Assembly: GCA_910586975.1 (NCBI GenBank)
Contig: CAJUKX010000035.1
Span: forward strand, 1-22,969
Source: an uncultured Muribaculaceae bacterium
GTDB taxonomy: Bacteria > Bacteroidota > Bacteroidia > Bacteroidales > Muribaculaceae
Direction of reading: 5' to 3'
DNA length: 22,969 nucleotides
The position numbers were made by a program, and so were the translations under genes. The notes below the pieces were generated by a model that saw only the letters and a program-made list of their open reading frames with translations, did no database searches and was not told where the DNA came from. How positions within the stretch are numbered: the stretch's first letter is position 1; every line of letters begins with the position of its first letter. Below, piece after piece: positions 1 through 7,029 of this stretch.

Positions 1-27
1 GTAAATGTTAACTCTGAATCTCGTCTG

Positions 28-35
28 CAAAGGTA
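28..35 (-). promoter_or_regulatory. Possible leftward promoter -7 box
   Basis: Read on the minus strand this is TACCTTTG, a match to the Bacteroidota -7 consensus TAnnTTTG. No clear TTTG -33 box is visible at the usual distance, so only half of a promoter is supported. If real, it would drive a gene or RNA leaving the window to the left. Confidence 0.3.
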
Positions 36-42
36 AAAGCTA

Positions 43-82
43 CGAGCTTACAGGCTTCCTGCGGATGCCATGTTGATATACC
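43..82 (+). repeat. Direct repeat R1, copy 1
   Basis: A 40-base segment running from CGAGCTTACAGG to TTGATATACC. It recurs at 579-619 with a single inserted A and otherwise the same sequence. It contains the half-palindrome CTTCCTGCGGATGCC, which resembles palindrome C of the repeat family described below. It lies at the left border of the repeat block. Confidence 0.85.
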
Positions 83-124
83 TACCATTCTTAACGCATT
101 CTATTAAGGCTTCTTTGATATCCC

Positions 125-250
125 TTTGGTATCGGTACTATGACATCCGCCAGGATGTCTGCCACACCGTAACCCGGTATGCACGACCGCAGGGAGGGCA
201 TGCCGGGAGACAGCCGCCCAAGCAAAAGGCATCCGTAAGGATGCAGCATA
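125..250 (+). repeat. Composite palindrome unit, forward copy 1 (A-B-C)
   Basis: Three palindromes in order. A (142-159) is GACATCCGCCAGGATGTC, a 7-bp stem with a 4-base loop. B (173-207) has arms CCCGGTATGC and GCATGCCGGG around a core containing CGACCGCAGGGAG. C (229-244) is GCATCCGTAAGGATGC. The same A-B-C order and near-identical A and B sequences recur at 960-1090, and the order is reversed and inverted at 1125-1516. No reading frame is conserved, so it is a structural or mobile repeat rather than a gene. It resembles REP/BIME-type intergenic elements, but that class assignment is inference. Confidence 0.85.
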
Positions 251-259
251 GGCCACCAT

Positions 260-381
260 GGTACTCACCGTACTCATCGAGGGTGTCGGGAGTGTGACAT
301 CCGCCAGGATGTCTTCATAATCCACCTCGGTACTCTCCGTACCCACCGAGGGTATCGGGAATATGACATCCGCAGGAAGTC
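260..381 (+). repeat. 69-bp tandem duplication carrying palindrome A
   Basis: The stretch beginning GGTACTCACCGTACTC at 260 recurs, with a few substitutions, at 329 (GGTACTCTCCGTACCC), an offset of exactly 69 bases. Each copy ends in a palindrome A: a perfect one at 296-313 and a degenerate one at 365-381. The motif CGAGGGTRTCGGGARTRTGACATCC is shared by both and precedes A elsewhere in the block too. Confidence 0.75.
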
Positions 382-394
382 TGCAAGCTAGTAG

Positions 395-440
395 CCGGGT
401 ATGCACGCGCGTAGGTTTACCGAAGAGCGGGCATGCCCGG
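395..440 (+). repeat. Palindrome B variant with a longer core
   Basis: Arms CCGGGTATGC and GCATGCCCGG pair with one G-T wobble. They enclose a 26-base core (ACGCGCGTAGG...AGAGCGG) that differs from the usual CGACCGCAGGGAG core. It follows the degenerate A at 365-381, so this is an A-B pair without a C. Confidence 0.7.
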
Positions 441-459
441 TAAAGGTATAAATAGGACA

Positions 460-527
460 AGGCATTCGCAGAAAGCCGTCTATAGAGCATTGGGATCGCC
501 TGTATAATCGGCTTTCTGCGAATGCCT
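460..527. repeat. 19-bp perfect inverted repeat (long hairpin)
   Basis: The arm at 460-478 (AGGCATTCGCAGAAAGCCG) is the exact reverse complement of 509-527, separated by 30 bases. Four further pairs (481-484 with 503-506) can form inside after a 2x2 mismatch. No T-run follows, so it is not an ordinary terminator. It sits midway between a forward B (395-440) and an inverted B (547-580), giving the surrounding sequence a rough axis of symmetry near 492. Confidence 0.85.
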
Positions 528-546
528 AGGGTATGGGCGCGGCCAT

Positions 547-580
547 CCGGGCATGTCCTCCCTGCGGTCGTACATACCCG
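547..580 (-). repeat. Palindrome B, inverted copy
   Basis: Its reverse complement reads CGGGTATGTACGACCGCAGG and continues GAGGACATGCCCGG, matching the standard B core CGACCGCAGGGAG. It is inverted relative to the copies at 173-207 and 1015-1049. Confidence 0.75.
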
Positions 581-619
581 AGCTTACAGGCTTCCTGACG
601 GATGCCATGTTGATATACC
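579..619 (+). repeat. Direct repeat R1, copy 2
   Basis: Matches 43-82 at all but one position (an extra A in CTTCCTGACGG). As with copy 1, a palindrome A with its GGTATCGG flank follows further downstream (673-690), so R1 appears to be part of a larger composite unit. Confidence 0.85.
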
Positions 620-653
620 CTTGATATGCCACCCCCCGAGCACACTAAACCCA

Positions 654-690
654 CCGATGGTATCGGGAGTATGACATCCGCCAGGATGTC
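654..690 (+). repeat. Palindrome A with 5' flank, solitary copy
   Basis: Flank CCGATGGTATCGGGAGTAT followed by the perfect A palindrome at 673-690. B and C do not follow. Sequence of a different, AT-rich character begins about 20 bases later and holds the candidate small-RNA unit. Confidence 0.8.
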
Positions 691-752
691 TGCTTACCCG
701 GTAACTGTTTCAAAACCGCGACACTGCTGTGAGCTTTTTGCAGACGAATTAC

Positions 753-783
753 TTGTAATCGCCTGAATATTATAGTAATTTTG
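753..783 (+). promoter_or_regulatory. Candidate promoter for a small RNA
   Basis: TTG at 753-755, a 20-base gap, then TAATTTTG at 776-783. This fits the Bacteroidota -33/-7 arrangement (TTG, about 19-21 bases, TAnnTTTG). Transcription would start near 790. No protein gene begins downstream before an intrinsic terminator at 895-920, so the predicted product is an RNA of roughly 130 bases. Confidence 0.5.
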
Positions 784-789
784 TAACTG

Positions 790-920
790 TAGAGCAAATC
801 GCTCCGATTAAATTTTCTTTTTCAACAAAATCCAAGATTAGATCTCACCGCACGCACGGTAATTAGTTGTTGGTGGGTAAGAATGAAAGGATTTAGCTCC
901 GCCCCGGCGGAGCTTTTTTT
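790..920 (+). ncRNA. Candidate structured small RNA, about 130 nt
   Basis: The segment is bounded by a consensus-like promoter upstream and an intrinsic terminator at its end, and has no convincing ORF. Several pairings are possible: GAGC 792-795 with GCTC 801-804; AAATCC 828-833 with GGATTT 889-894 as a closing stem; inside it CTCACC 844-849 with GGTGGG 872-877, or alternatively ACCG 847-850 with CGGT 857-860. GCTCCG at 801-806 could also pair with CGGAGC at 908-913 of the terminator, an arrangement like an anti-terminator. I do not recognise a known family. 6S RNA or another Bacteroidales RNA are possibilities to compare, without evidence for either. Confidence 0.4.
895..920 (+). terminator. 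Intrinsic terminator
   Basis: AGCTCCG / CGGAGCT stem (895-901 with 908-914) with loop CCCCGG, followed by an unbroken run of T to position 920. No gene ends just upstream, so it most likely ends the small RNA transcript proposed at 790-920. Confidence 0.85.
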
Positions 921-959
921 GTCCGGATAGGGTAGGACAGCCCTCCTGTTGTTCTCCGT

Positions 960-1090
960 GTCTACCGATGGTGCCGGGAATTTGACATCCGCCAGGATGT
1001 CTGCCATACCGTAACCCGGTATGCACGACCGCAGGGAGGGCATGCCGGGAGAGTAAAGTGTAGGATTGGCATCCGTCAGGATGCAGTATA
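960..1090 (+). repeat. Composite palindrome unit, forward copy 2 (A-B-C)
   Basis: A perfect A at 984-1001, B at 1015-1049 identical to 173-207, and C at 1069-1084 (GCATCCGTCAGGATGC). The A-B linker differs by one base from copy 1 (TGCCATACCGTAAC versus TGCCACACCGTAAC), while the B-C linker is different in length and sequence. Sequence is therefore conserved in the palindromes and the A-B linker but not between B and C. Confidence 0.85.
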
Positions 1091-1124
1091 GGCAATGAGG
1101 TTGGTAAATAACTTCAGTAGCCAA

Positions 1125-1516
1125 AACCGCATCCTGCCGGATGCCCTCGTCGGTCTGCATATCCCCGGGTATGCCCTCGCTGTGCTCGTGCATGCCCGGT
1201 TACGGTTGGACAGACATCCTTGCCGGATGTCAAATTCGCGAAAACCGCCGGTATCTCATCCTCCTATACCGCATCCTGCCGGATGCCATCGCCGTGCAGC
1301 GCAGCTCCCGGGTATGCCCTCGCTGTGCTCGTGCATGCCCGGTTACGGTGATACAGACATCCTTGTCGGATGTCACATTCGCGATAACCGCCGGTATCTC
1401 ATCCTCCTATACCGCATCCTGCGGATGCAGCTACAGACTTGCGCAACTCCCGGGTAGGCCCTCGCTATGCTCGTGCATGCCCGGTTACGATGATACAGAC
1501 ATCCTTGCCGGATGTC
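1125..1516 (-). repeat. Tandem array of three inverted composite units (C-B-A), period 142/143 bp
   Basis: Each unit reads C, B, A on the plus strand, the inverse of the units at 125-250 and 960-1090. C lies at 1129-1144, 1271-1286 and 1414-1428 (last one short by one base). B, with core CCCTCGCTGTGCTCG, lies at 1165-1199, 1308-1342 and 1450-1484. A, with loop TTGCC or TTGTC, lies at 1213-1231, 1356-1374 and 1498-1516. Spacing alternates between 142 and 143 bases, so any ORF through the array changes frame between units. The sequence between units (GCGATAACCGCCGGTATCTC-like) is also repeated. This argues for a non-coding tandem repeat. Confidence 0.9.
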
Positions 1517-1678
1517 ATATTCCCGACCACTCTGTAATTCCTATCTTTCTTCACCTCATGTTACTGCTACGTGATTTGTATTTGAGCCGGTCGCTGTCCT
1601 GTAAATCCTATCATTTTTGTGGCGATTTTTACCTTTATTAAGGGTGGTCTAAATATTCTCTAAATAATTGCGCAAATG

Positions 1679-1710
1679 TTTGGCGGTTAGGGAAATAATT
1701 GCTAACTTTG
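1679..1710 (+). promoter_or_regulatory. Main promoter of the ribosomal super-operon
   Basis: TTTG at 1679-1682, a 20-base gap, and TAACTTTG at 1703-1710 form a near-perfect Bacteroidota housekeeping promoter. The start of transcription should be near 1717, leaving a leader of about 130 bases before rpsL. That leader can form small stems such as GTGT/ACAC at 1723-1734, and its last 40 bases are A-rich, as expected for efficient translation without a Shine-Dalgarno site. Confidence 0.85.
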
Positions 1711-1846
1711 CAGCGGAAAAGAGTGTACCTACACATCTTTTACGGGCTAACGTTTTGTGCGTCAGGCTGTTGAGAGTGTGGTATGCAATTGTGTAAGAAA
1801 TTACAGACCAGAGATAAATAATTAAAGAAAACAACAAAAGACTAAG

Positions 1847-2236
1847 ATGCCAACTATTCAGCAATTAGTAAGAAAAGGACGTGTGGCTCTTGAAGACAAG
1901 AGTAAGTCACCCGCACTTGATTCATGCCCCCAGCGTCGTGGCGTGTGTGTGCGTGTGTACACCACTACCCCCAAAAAGCCTAACTCGGCTATGCGAAAGG
2001 TTGCCCGTGTGCGCCTGACCAACGGTAAAGAAGTGAACTCCTACATTCCCGGTGAAGGCCACAATCTTCAGGAGCACTCGATTGTACTGGTGCGTGGCGG
2101 TCGTGTGAAAGACCTCCCCGGTGTACGTTATCACATCGTACGCGGTACTCTCGATACCAGTGGTGTTAAAGACCGCACACAGCGTCGTTCCAAGTACGGA
2201 GCCAAGCGTCCCAAGGCAGGTGCAGCCAAGAAGTAA
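1847..2236 (+). CDS. rpsL: 30S ribosomal protein S12
   Basis: S12 sits at the decoding centre of the small subunit and helps control tRNA selection accuracy. The 129-residue product carries the family core TTPKKPNSAMRKVARVRLTNG (about 40-60) and RGGRVKDLPGVRYH (about 83-96). Lysines 43 and 88, where streptomycin-resistance changes occur in other bacteria, are the wild-type residues. Aspartate 89 is the position methylthiolated by RimO in organisms that have it. The length is slightly above the 124 residues of E. coli because of the basic C-terminus. It is the first gene after the strong promoter at 1679-1710, and the ATG follows an A-rich leader. The gap to rpsG is 188 bases. Confidence 0.98.
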   Translation: MPTIQQLVRKGRVALEDKSKSPALDSCPQRRGVCVRVYTTTPKKPNSAMRKVARVRLTNGKEVNSYIPGEGHNLQEHSIVLVRGGRVKDLPGVRYHIVRGTLDTSGVKDRTQRRSKYGAKRPKAGAAKK

Positions 2237-2311
2237 TCTGTGTTAAACAGGTGAAGCTATTCTAAACGCACCGCGAGAATAAAACAAACAACAAAAAGTT
2301 TTTAACTCGTT

Positions 2312-2364
2312 TTTGACATCTTGAAAAGCTGACTAAGGTTGAGTAAGCCCGCCGGAGGGCGGCT
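2312..2364 (+). promoter_or_regulatory. rpsG leader: possible weak promoter and GC hairpin
   Basis: The 188-base rpsL-rpsG gap contains TTTG (2312-2315) and, 18 bases later, TAAGGTTG (2334-2341), one base off the -7 consensus. It is followed by a CCGCC/GGCGG hairpin (2349-2353 with 2358-2362). Either a secondary promoter or an S7-responsive mRNA structure is possible. S7 represses its own operon through mRNA binding in E. coli, but I cannot show homology of the site. Confidence 0.3.
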
Positions 2365-2424
2365 GAAGTAATCCCAGACGCAAGCAACCAAGCATTCAAA
2401 AACACAACATCGGTAAAACCTACA

Positions 2425-2901
2425 ATGAGAAAGGCAAAACCAAAGAAACGTGTGATCCTGCCCGATCCCGTTTTCGGTGAAGTACGAGTTACCAAGTTCG
2501 TCAATCACCTCATGTACGACGGTAAGAAGAATACCGCGTTCACTATCTTCTACTCAGCTCTTGAGACTGTGAAGTCTAAGATGCCCAACGAAGAGCTCAC
2601 AGCCCTCGAAATCTGGAAGAAAGCTCTCGAAAATGTTACTCCCCAGGTAGAAGTTAAGTCGCGTCGTGTAGGCGGTGCCACCTTCCAGGTGCCCACAGAG
2701 ATCCGCCCCGACCGCAAAGAGTCAATATCGATGAAAAATCTGATCATCTACGCCCGTAAGCGCGGCGGCAAGACTATGGCCGACAAGCTCGCAGCTGAAA
2801 TTGTAGATGCATTCAACAACCAGGGTGGCGCATTCAAGCGCAAGGAAGATATGCACAAGATGGCCGAGGCCAACCGTGCGTTCGCCCATTTCCGCTTCTA
2901 A
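2425..2901 (+). CDS. rpsG: 30S ribosomal protein S7
   Basis: S7 nucleates assembly of the 30S head by binding the 3' domain of 16S rRNA and lies at the E site. The 158-residue product has the basic N-terminus (KPKKRVILPDP), the beta-ribbon VEVKSRRVGGATFQVP at about 75-90, and the conserved end HKMAEANRAFAHFRF. The length fits the family (about 156). It lies between rpsL and fusA, the classic str arrangement. The 27-base gap to fusA indicates cotranscription and probably translational coupling. Confidence 0.98.
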   Translation: MRKAKPKKRVILPDPVFGEVRVTKFVNHLMYDGKKNTAFTIFYSALETVKSKMPNEELTALEIWKKALENVTPQVEVKSRRVGGATFQVPTEIRPDRKESISMKNLIIYARKRGGKTMADKLAAEIVDAFNNQGGAFKRKEDMHKMAEANRAFAHFRF

Positions 2902-2928
2902 TTTTTCATCTGATAAGTTAAGAATACA

Positions 2929-5055
<2,127 letters not shown>

Positions 5056-5076
5056 ACAATAAAGAAAACAAACAAT

Positions 5077-5382
5077 ATGAGCCAGAAAATTCGTATTAAA
5101 CTCAAATCTTACGATCACAACCTCGTCGACAAGAGCGCCGAGAAAATCGTGAAGACTGTGAAGGCTACAGGCGCGGTAATCAGCGGACCCATTCCACTGC
5201 CCACCCACAAGCGTATCTTCACCGTTAACCGCTCGACCTTCGTAAACAAGAAGTCGCGCGAACAGTTCCAGCTTTCTTCATTCAAGCGTCTCATCGACAT
5301 CTACAACTCAACAGCCAAGACAGTAGATGCCCTGATGAAGCTTGAACTCCCTAGCGGTGTGGAAGTTGAAATCAAGGTGTGA
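5077..5382 (+). CDS. rpsJ: 30S ribosomal protein S10
   Basis: S10 (also the NusE partner of NusB in transcription antitermination) binds the head of the 30S subunit. The 101-residue product begins MSQKIRIKLKSYDHNLVD and carries the long ribosome-penetrating loop GPIPLPTHKRIFTVNRSTF at about 37-55, followed by VNKKSREQF. This is typical of the family, with the Bacteroidota-type ending LPSGVEVEIKV. It follows fusA closely, and a 92-base pyrimidine-rich gap then precedes rplC. Confidence 0.98.
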   Translation: MSQKIRIKLKSYDHNLVDKSAEKIVKTVKATGAVISGPIPLPTHKRIFTVNRSTFVNKKSREQFQLSSFKRLIDIYNSTAKTVDALMKLELPSGVEVEIKV

Positions 5383-5474
5383 TAACTCTGTAACAAACAC
5401 AACCCTCTCACCTCTCTCCTCACTCACTTTACTCGATAAAGAATAAATATCCCAATCATCAAATAAATAAAGAA

Positions 5475-6092
5475 ATGCCAGGATTAATTGGAAAAAAAAT
5501 CGGAATGACATCCGTTTTCAGTGCCGACGGTAAGAATGTACCGTGCACTGTTATCGAAGTAGGTCCTTGCGAAGTAACACAGGTAAAGACAGTTGCCACC
5601 GATGGCTACGATGCCATCCAGCTGGGCTTTGTAGATGCCAAGGAAAAGCATCTTACCAAACCCGAACTTGGCCACTTTGCCAAAGCAAACGTTGCTCCCA
5701 AGCGCCACTTGGCCGAGTTCAAAGGATTTGGTGAAGAATACAAGCTCGGTGACAAAATCACCGTAGACTTCTTCAATGAATCTGACTTTGTTGACATCAT
5801 CGGCACCTCAAAAGGTAAAGGCTTCCAGGGCGTAGTGAAGCGTCACGGCTTCGGCGGTGTAGGCCAGACCACTCACGGTCAGCACAACCGTCTTCGCGCT
5901 CCCGGTTCAATCGGTGCCTGCTCGTACCCCGCAAAGGTATTCAAGGGCATGCGCATGGCCGGCCAGATGGGCAACAAGCGTGTCACCGTTCAGAACCTCC
6001 AGGTTGTGAAAGTGATACCCGAATACAACGTGTTAATGATCAAGGGTTCAATCCCCGGTAGCAAAGGTTCAATCGTCGTAATTGAGAAATAA
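5475..6092 (+). CDS. rplC: 50S ribosomal protein L3
   Basis: L3 starts assembly of the 50S subunit and reaches toward the peptidyl transferase centre. The 205-residue product opens MPGLIGKKIGMTSVF and has the central loop region KRHGFGGVGQTTHGQHNR followed by SIGACSYPAKVFKGMRMAGQ and MGNKRVTVQNL, all family hallmarks. The upstream gap (5383-5474) contains a CT-rich run at 5403-5435 and an A-rich stretch just before the ATG, but no hairpin I can defend. rplD starts one base after its stop. Confidence 0.98.
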   Translation: MPGLIGKKIGMTSVFSADGKNVPCTVIEVGPCEVTQVKTVATDGYDAIQLGFVDAKEKHLTKPELGHFAKANVAPKRHLAEFKGFGEEYKLGDKITVDFFNESDFVDIIGTSKGKGFQGVVKRHGFGGVGQTTHGQHNRLRAPGSIGACSYPAKVFKGMRMAGQMGNKRVTVQNLQVVKVIPEYNVLMIKGSIPGSKGSIVVIEK

Positions 6093-6093
6093 C

Positions 6094-6714
6094 ATGGAAG
6101 TCGCAATTTTAACAAAAGAAGGTAAGGACACAGGCCGCAAGGTAGTCCTCAACGACGAGGTGTTCGGTATCGAACCCAACGAACATGCCATCTATCTCGA
6201 CGTTAAGCAGTATCTGGCTAACCACCGCCAGGGTACCCACAAGTCAAAGGAACGTTCAGAAGTAAGCGGATCAACCCGTAAGCTCCACAAGCAGAAGGGC
6301 GGCGGCGGCAGCCGTATCGGTGATATCAACTCGCCCGTACTCGTAGGTGGTGGCCGTGTATTCGGTCCCCGTCCCCGCGATTACCGCTTCAAGCTCAACC
6401 GCAAGCTCAAATCACTCGCCCGTCGTTCGGCTCTCTCAGTTAAGGCCAACCAGGGTGAAATCGTAGTTGTTGAAAACTTCACTTTCGAGACCCCGAAAAC
6501 TAAAGAATTCGTAAAATTTGCTAAAGATCTTAAAATCGACGGCAAAAAGGTTCTCGTAGTTTTGTCAACTAACGAAAAAAACGTAAATTTGTCACTCCGA
6601 AATGTGCCGAACGCAAAAGTAGCAACTGCGTCCGACCTTAATACGTATGTAATCATGGATAACAACGCTATCATCCTCAGCGAAGGTAGCGTCGAAGTCA
6701 TAAACAAACTCTAA
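6094..6714 (+). CDS. rplD: 50S ribosomal protein L4
   Basis: L4 binds 23S rRNA domain I, and its long loop lines the exit tunnel next to L22. I choose ATG 6094 (206 residues, starting MEVAILTKEGKDTG); a TTG at 6082 would add four residues overlapping rplC and looks unneeded. The tunnel loop is visible as STRKLHKQKGGGGSRIGDIN followed by SPVLVGGGRVFGPRPRDY. The last third (from about 6480) shifts from the C-ending, AAG-rich codons of the neighbours to AT-rich ones such as AAA, TTT and CTT, and contains a consensus promoter at 6561-6591. In E. coli L4 is the autogenous repressor of the S10 operon; nothing here shows that directly. Confidence 0.97.
   Translation: MEVAILTKEGKDTGRKVVLNDEVFGIEPNEHAIYLDVKQYLANHRQGTHKSKERSEVSGSTRKLHKQKGGGGSRIGDINSPVLVGGGRVFGPRPRDYRFKLNRKLKSLARRSALSVKANQGEIVVVENFTFETPKTKEFVKFAKDLKIDGKKVLVVLSTNEKNVNLSLRNVPNAKVATASDLNTYVIMDNNAIILSEGSVEVINKL
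6561..6591 (+). promoter_or_regulatory. Candidate internal promoter within rplD
   Basis: TTTG (6561-6564), 19-base gap, TAAATTTG (6584-6591): a full match to the Bacteroidota consensus, sitting inside coding sequence. Transcription would start near 6598, about 135 bases before rplW. It falls in the AT-rich part of rplD, so the chance of a random match is higher there than elsewhere in the operon. Confidence 0.45.
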
Positions 6715-6732
6715 TCACAGGAGAAGAAGACA

Positions 6733-7023
6733 ATGGAAATCTCAATCAAACCTATCCTCACCGAGAAGGCAACCAAGCTTACCGAAAAGCTTAATGTCTA
6801 CACATTCGCCGTTTCTCCCGATGCCACCAAAGGCCAGATCCGCAACGTGATCGAAAACCTCTACGGCGTGAAAGTGGTGAGAGTAAACACCGCCGTTATG
6901 CGCGCCAAAAACAAATCGCGCTGGACAAAGAGCGGTCTTCTCCGCGGCAAGACAGCCCAGTGGAAGAAGGCCATCGTCTCTGTTGCCGACGGCCAAACCA
7001 TCGACTTTTTTAGCAACATCTGA
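6733..7023 (+). CDS. rplW: 50S ribosomal protein L23
   Basis: L23 lies at the tunnel exit and is the docking site for trigger factor and the signal recognition particle. The 96-residue product contains KPILTEKATKLTEKLNVYTF at the N-terminus and VIENLYGVKVVRVNTAVM in the middle, both typical. It is unusual among its neighbours in having a good Shine-Dalgarno-like AGGAG (6719-6723) nine bases before the ATG. This would suit independent initiation from the internal promoter in rplD. Confidence 0.97.
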   Translation: MEISIKPILTEKATKLTEKLNVYTFAVSPDATKGQIRNVIENLYGVKVVRVNTAVMRAKNKSRWTKSGLLRGKTAQWKKAIVSVADGQTIDFFSNI

Positions 7024-7029
7024 TAAACA

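Larger units (their letters stand above)
1..1678. other. Gene-free repeat-rich region upstream of the ribosomal operon
   Basis: I see no credible protein-coding gene here. Short ORFs exist on both strands but are made of translated palindromes, overlap one another and lack family resemblance. The content is eight A, seven B and five C palindromes, the R1 direct repeats, one long hairpin and the candidate small RNA unit. Bases 1517-1678 are ordinary AT-rich intergenic sequence without repeats. Confidence 0.75.

Noticed and set aside
104..490. 128-residue minus-strand ORF at the left end
   Set aside because: It runs through two A palindromes, a B palindrome and one hairpin arm; it has low plausibility as protein and no promoter.
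125..1516. CRISPR array
   Set aside because: Repeat copies are palindromes of different types with variable flanks and irregular or 142/143-bp spacing, and the material between them is itself repeated rather than unique. No cas gene is visible.
822..1641. Several ORFs of 80-166 residues across the repeat block on both strands
   Set aside because: They consist of translated palindromes, overlap each other and the terminator, change frame between the 142/143-bp units, and resemble no protein family.
1649..1864. 71-residue minus-strand ORF
   Set aside because: It covers the strong rpsL promoter and leader and runs into rpsL; hydrophobic composition comes from AT-rich DNA.
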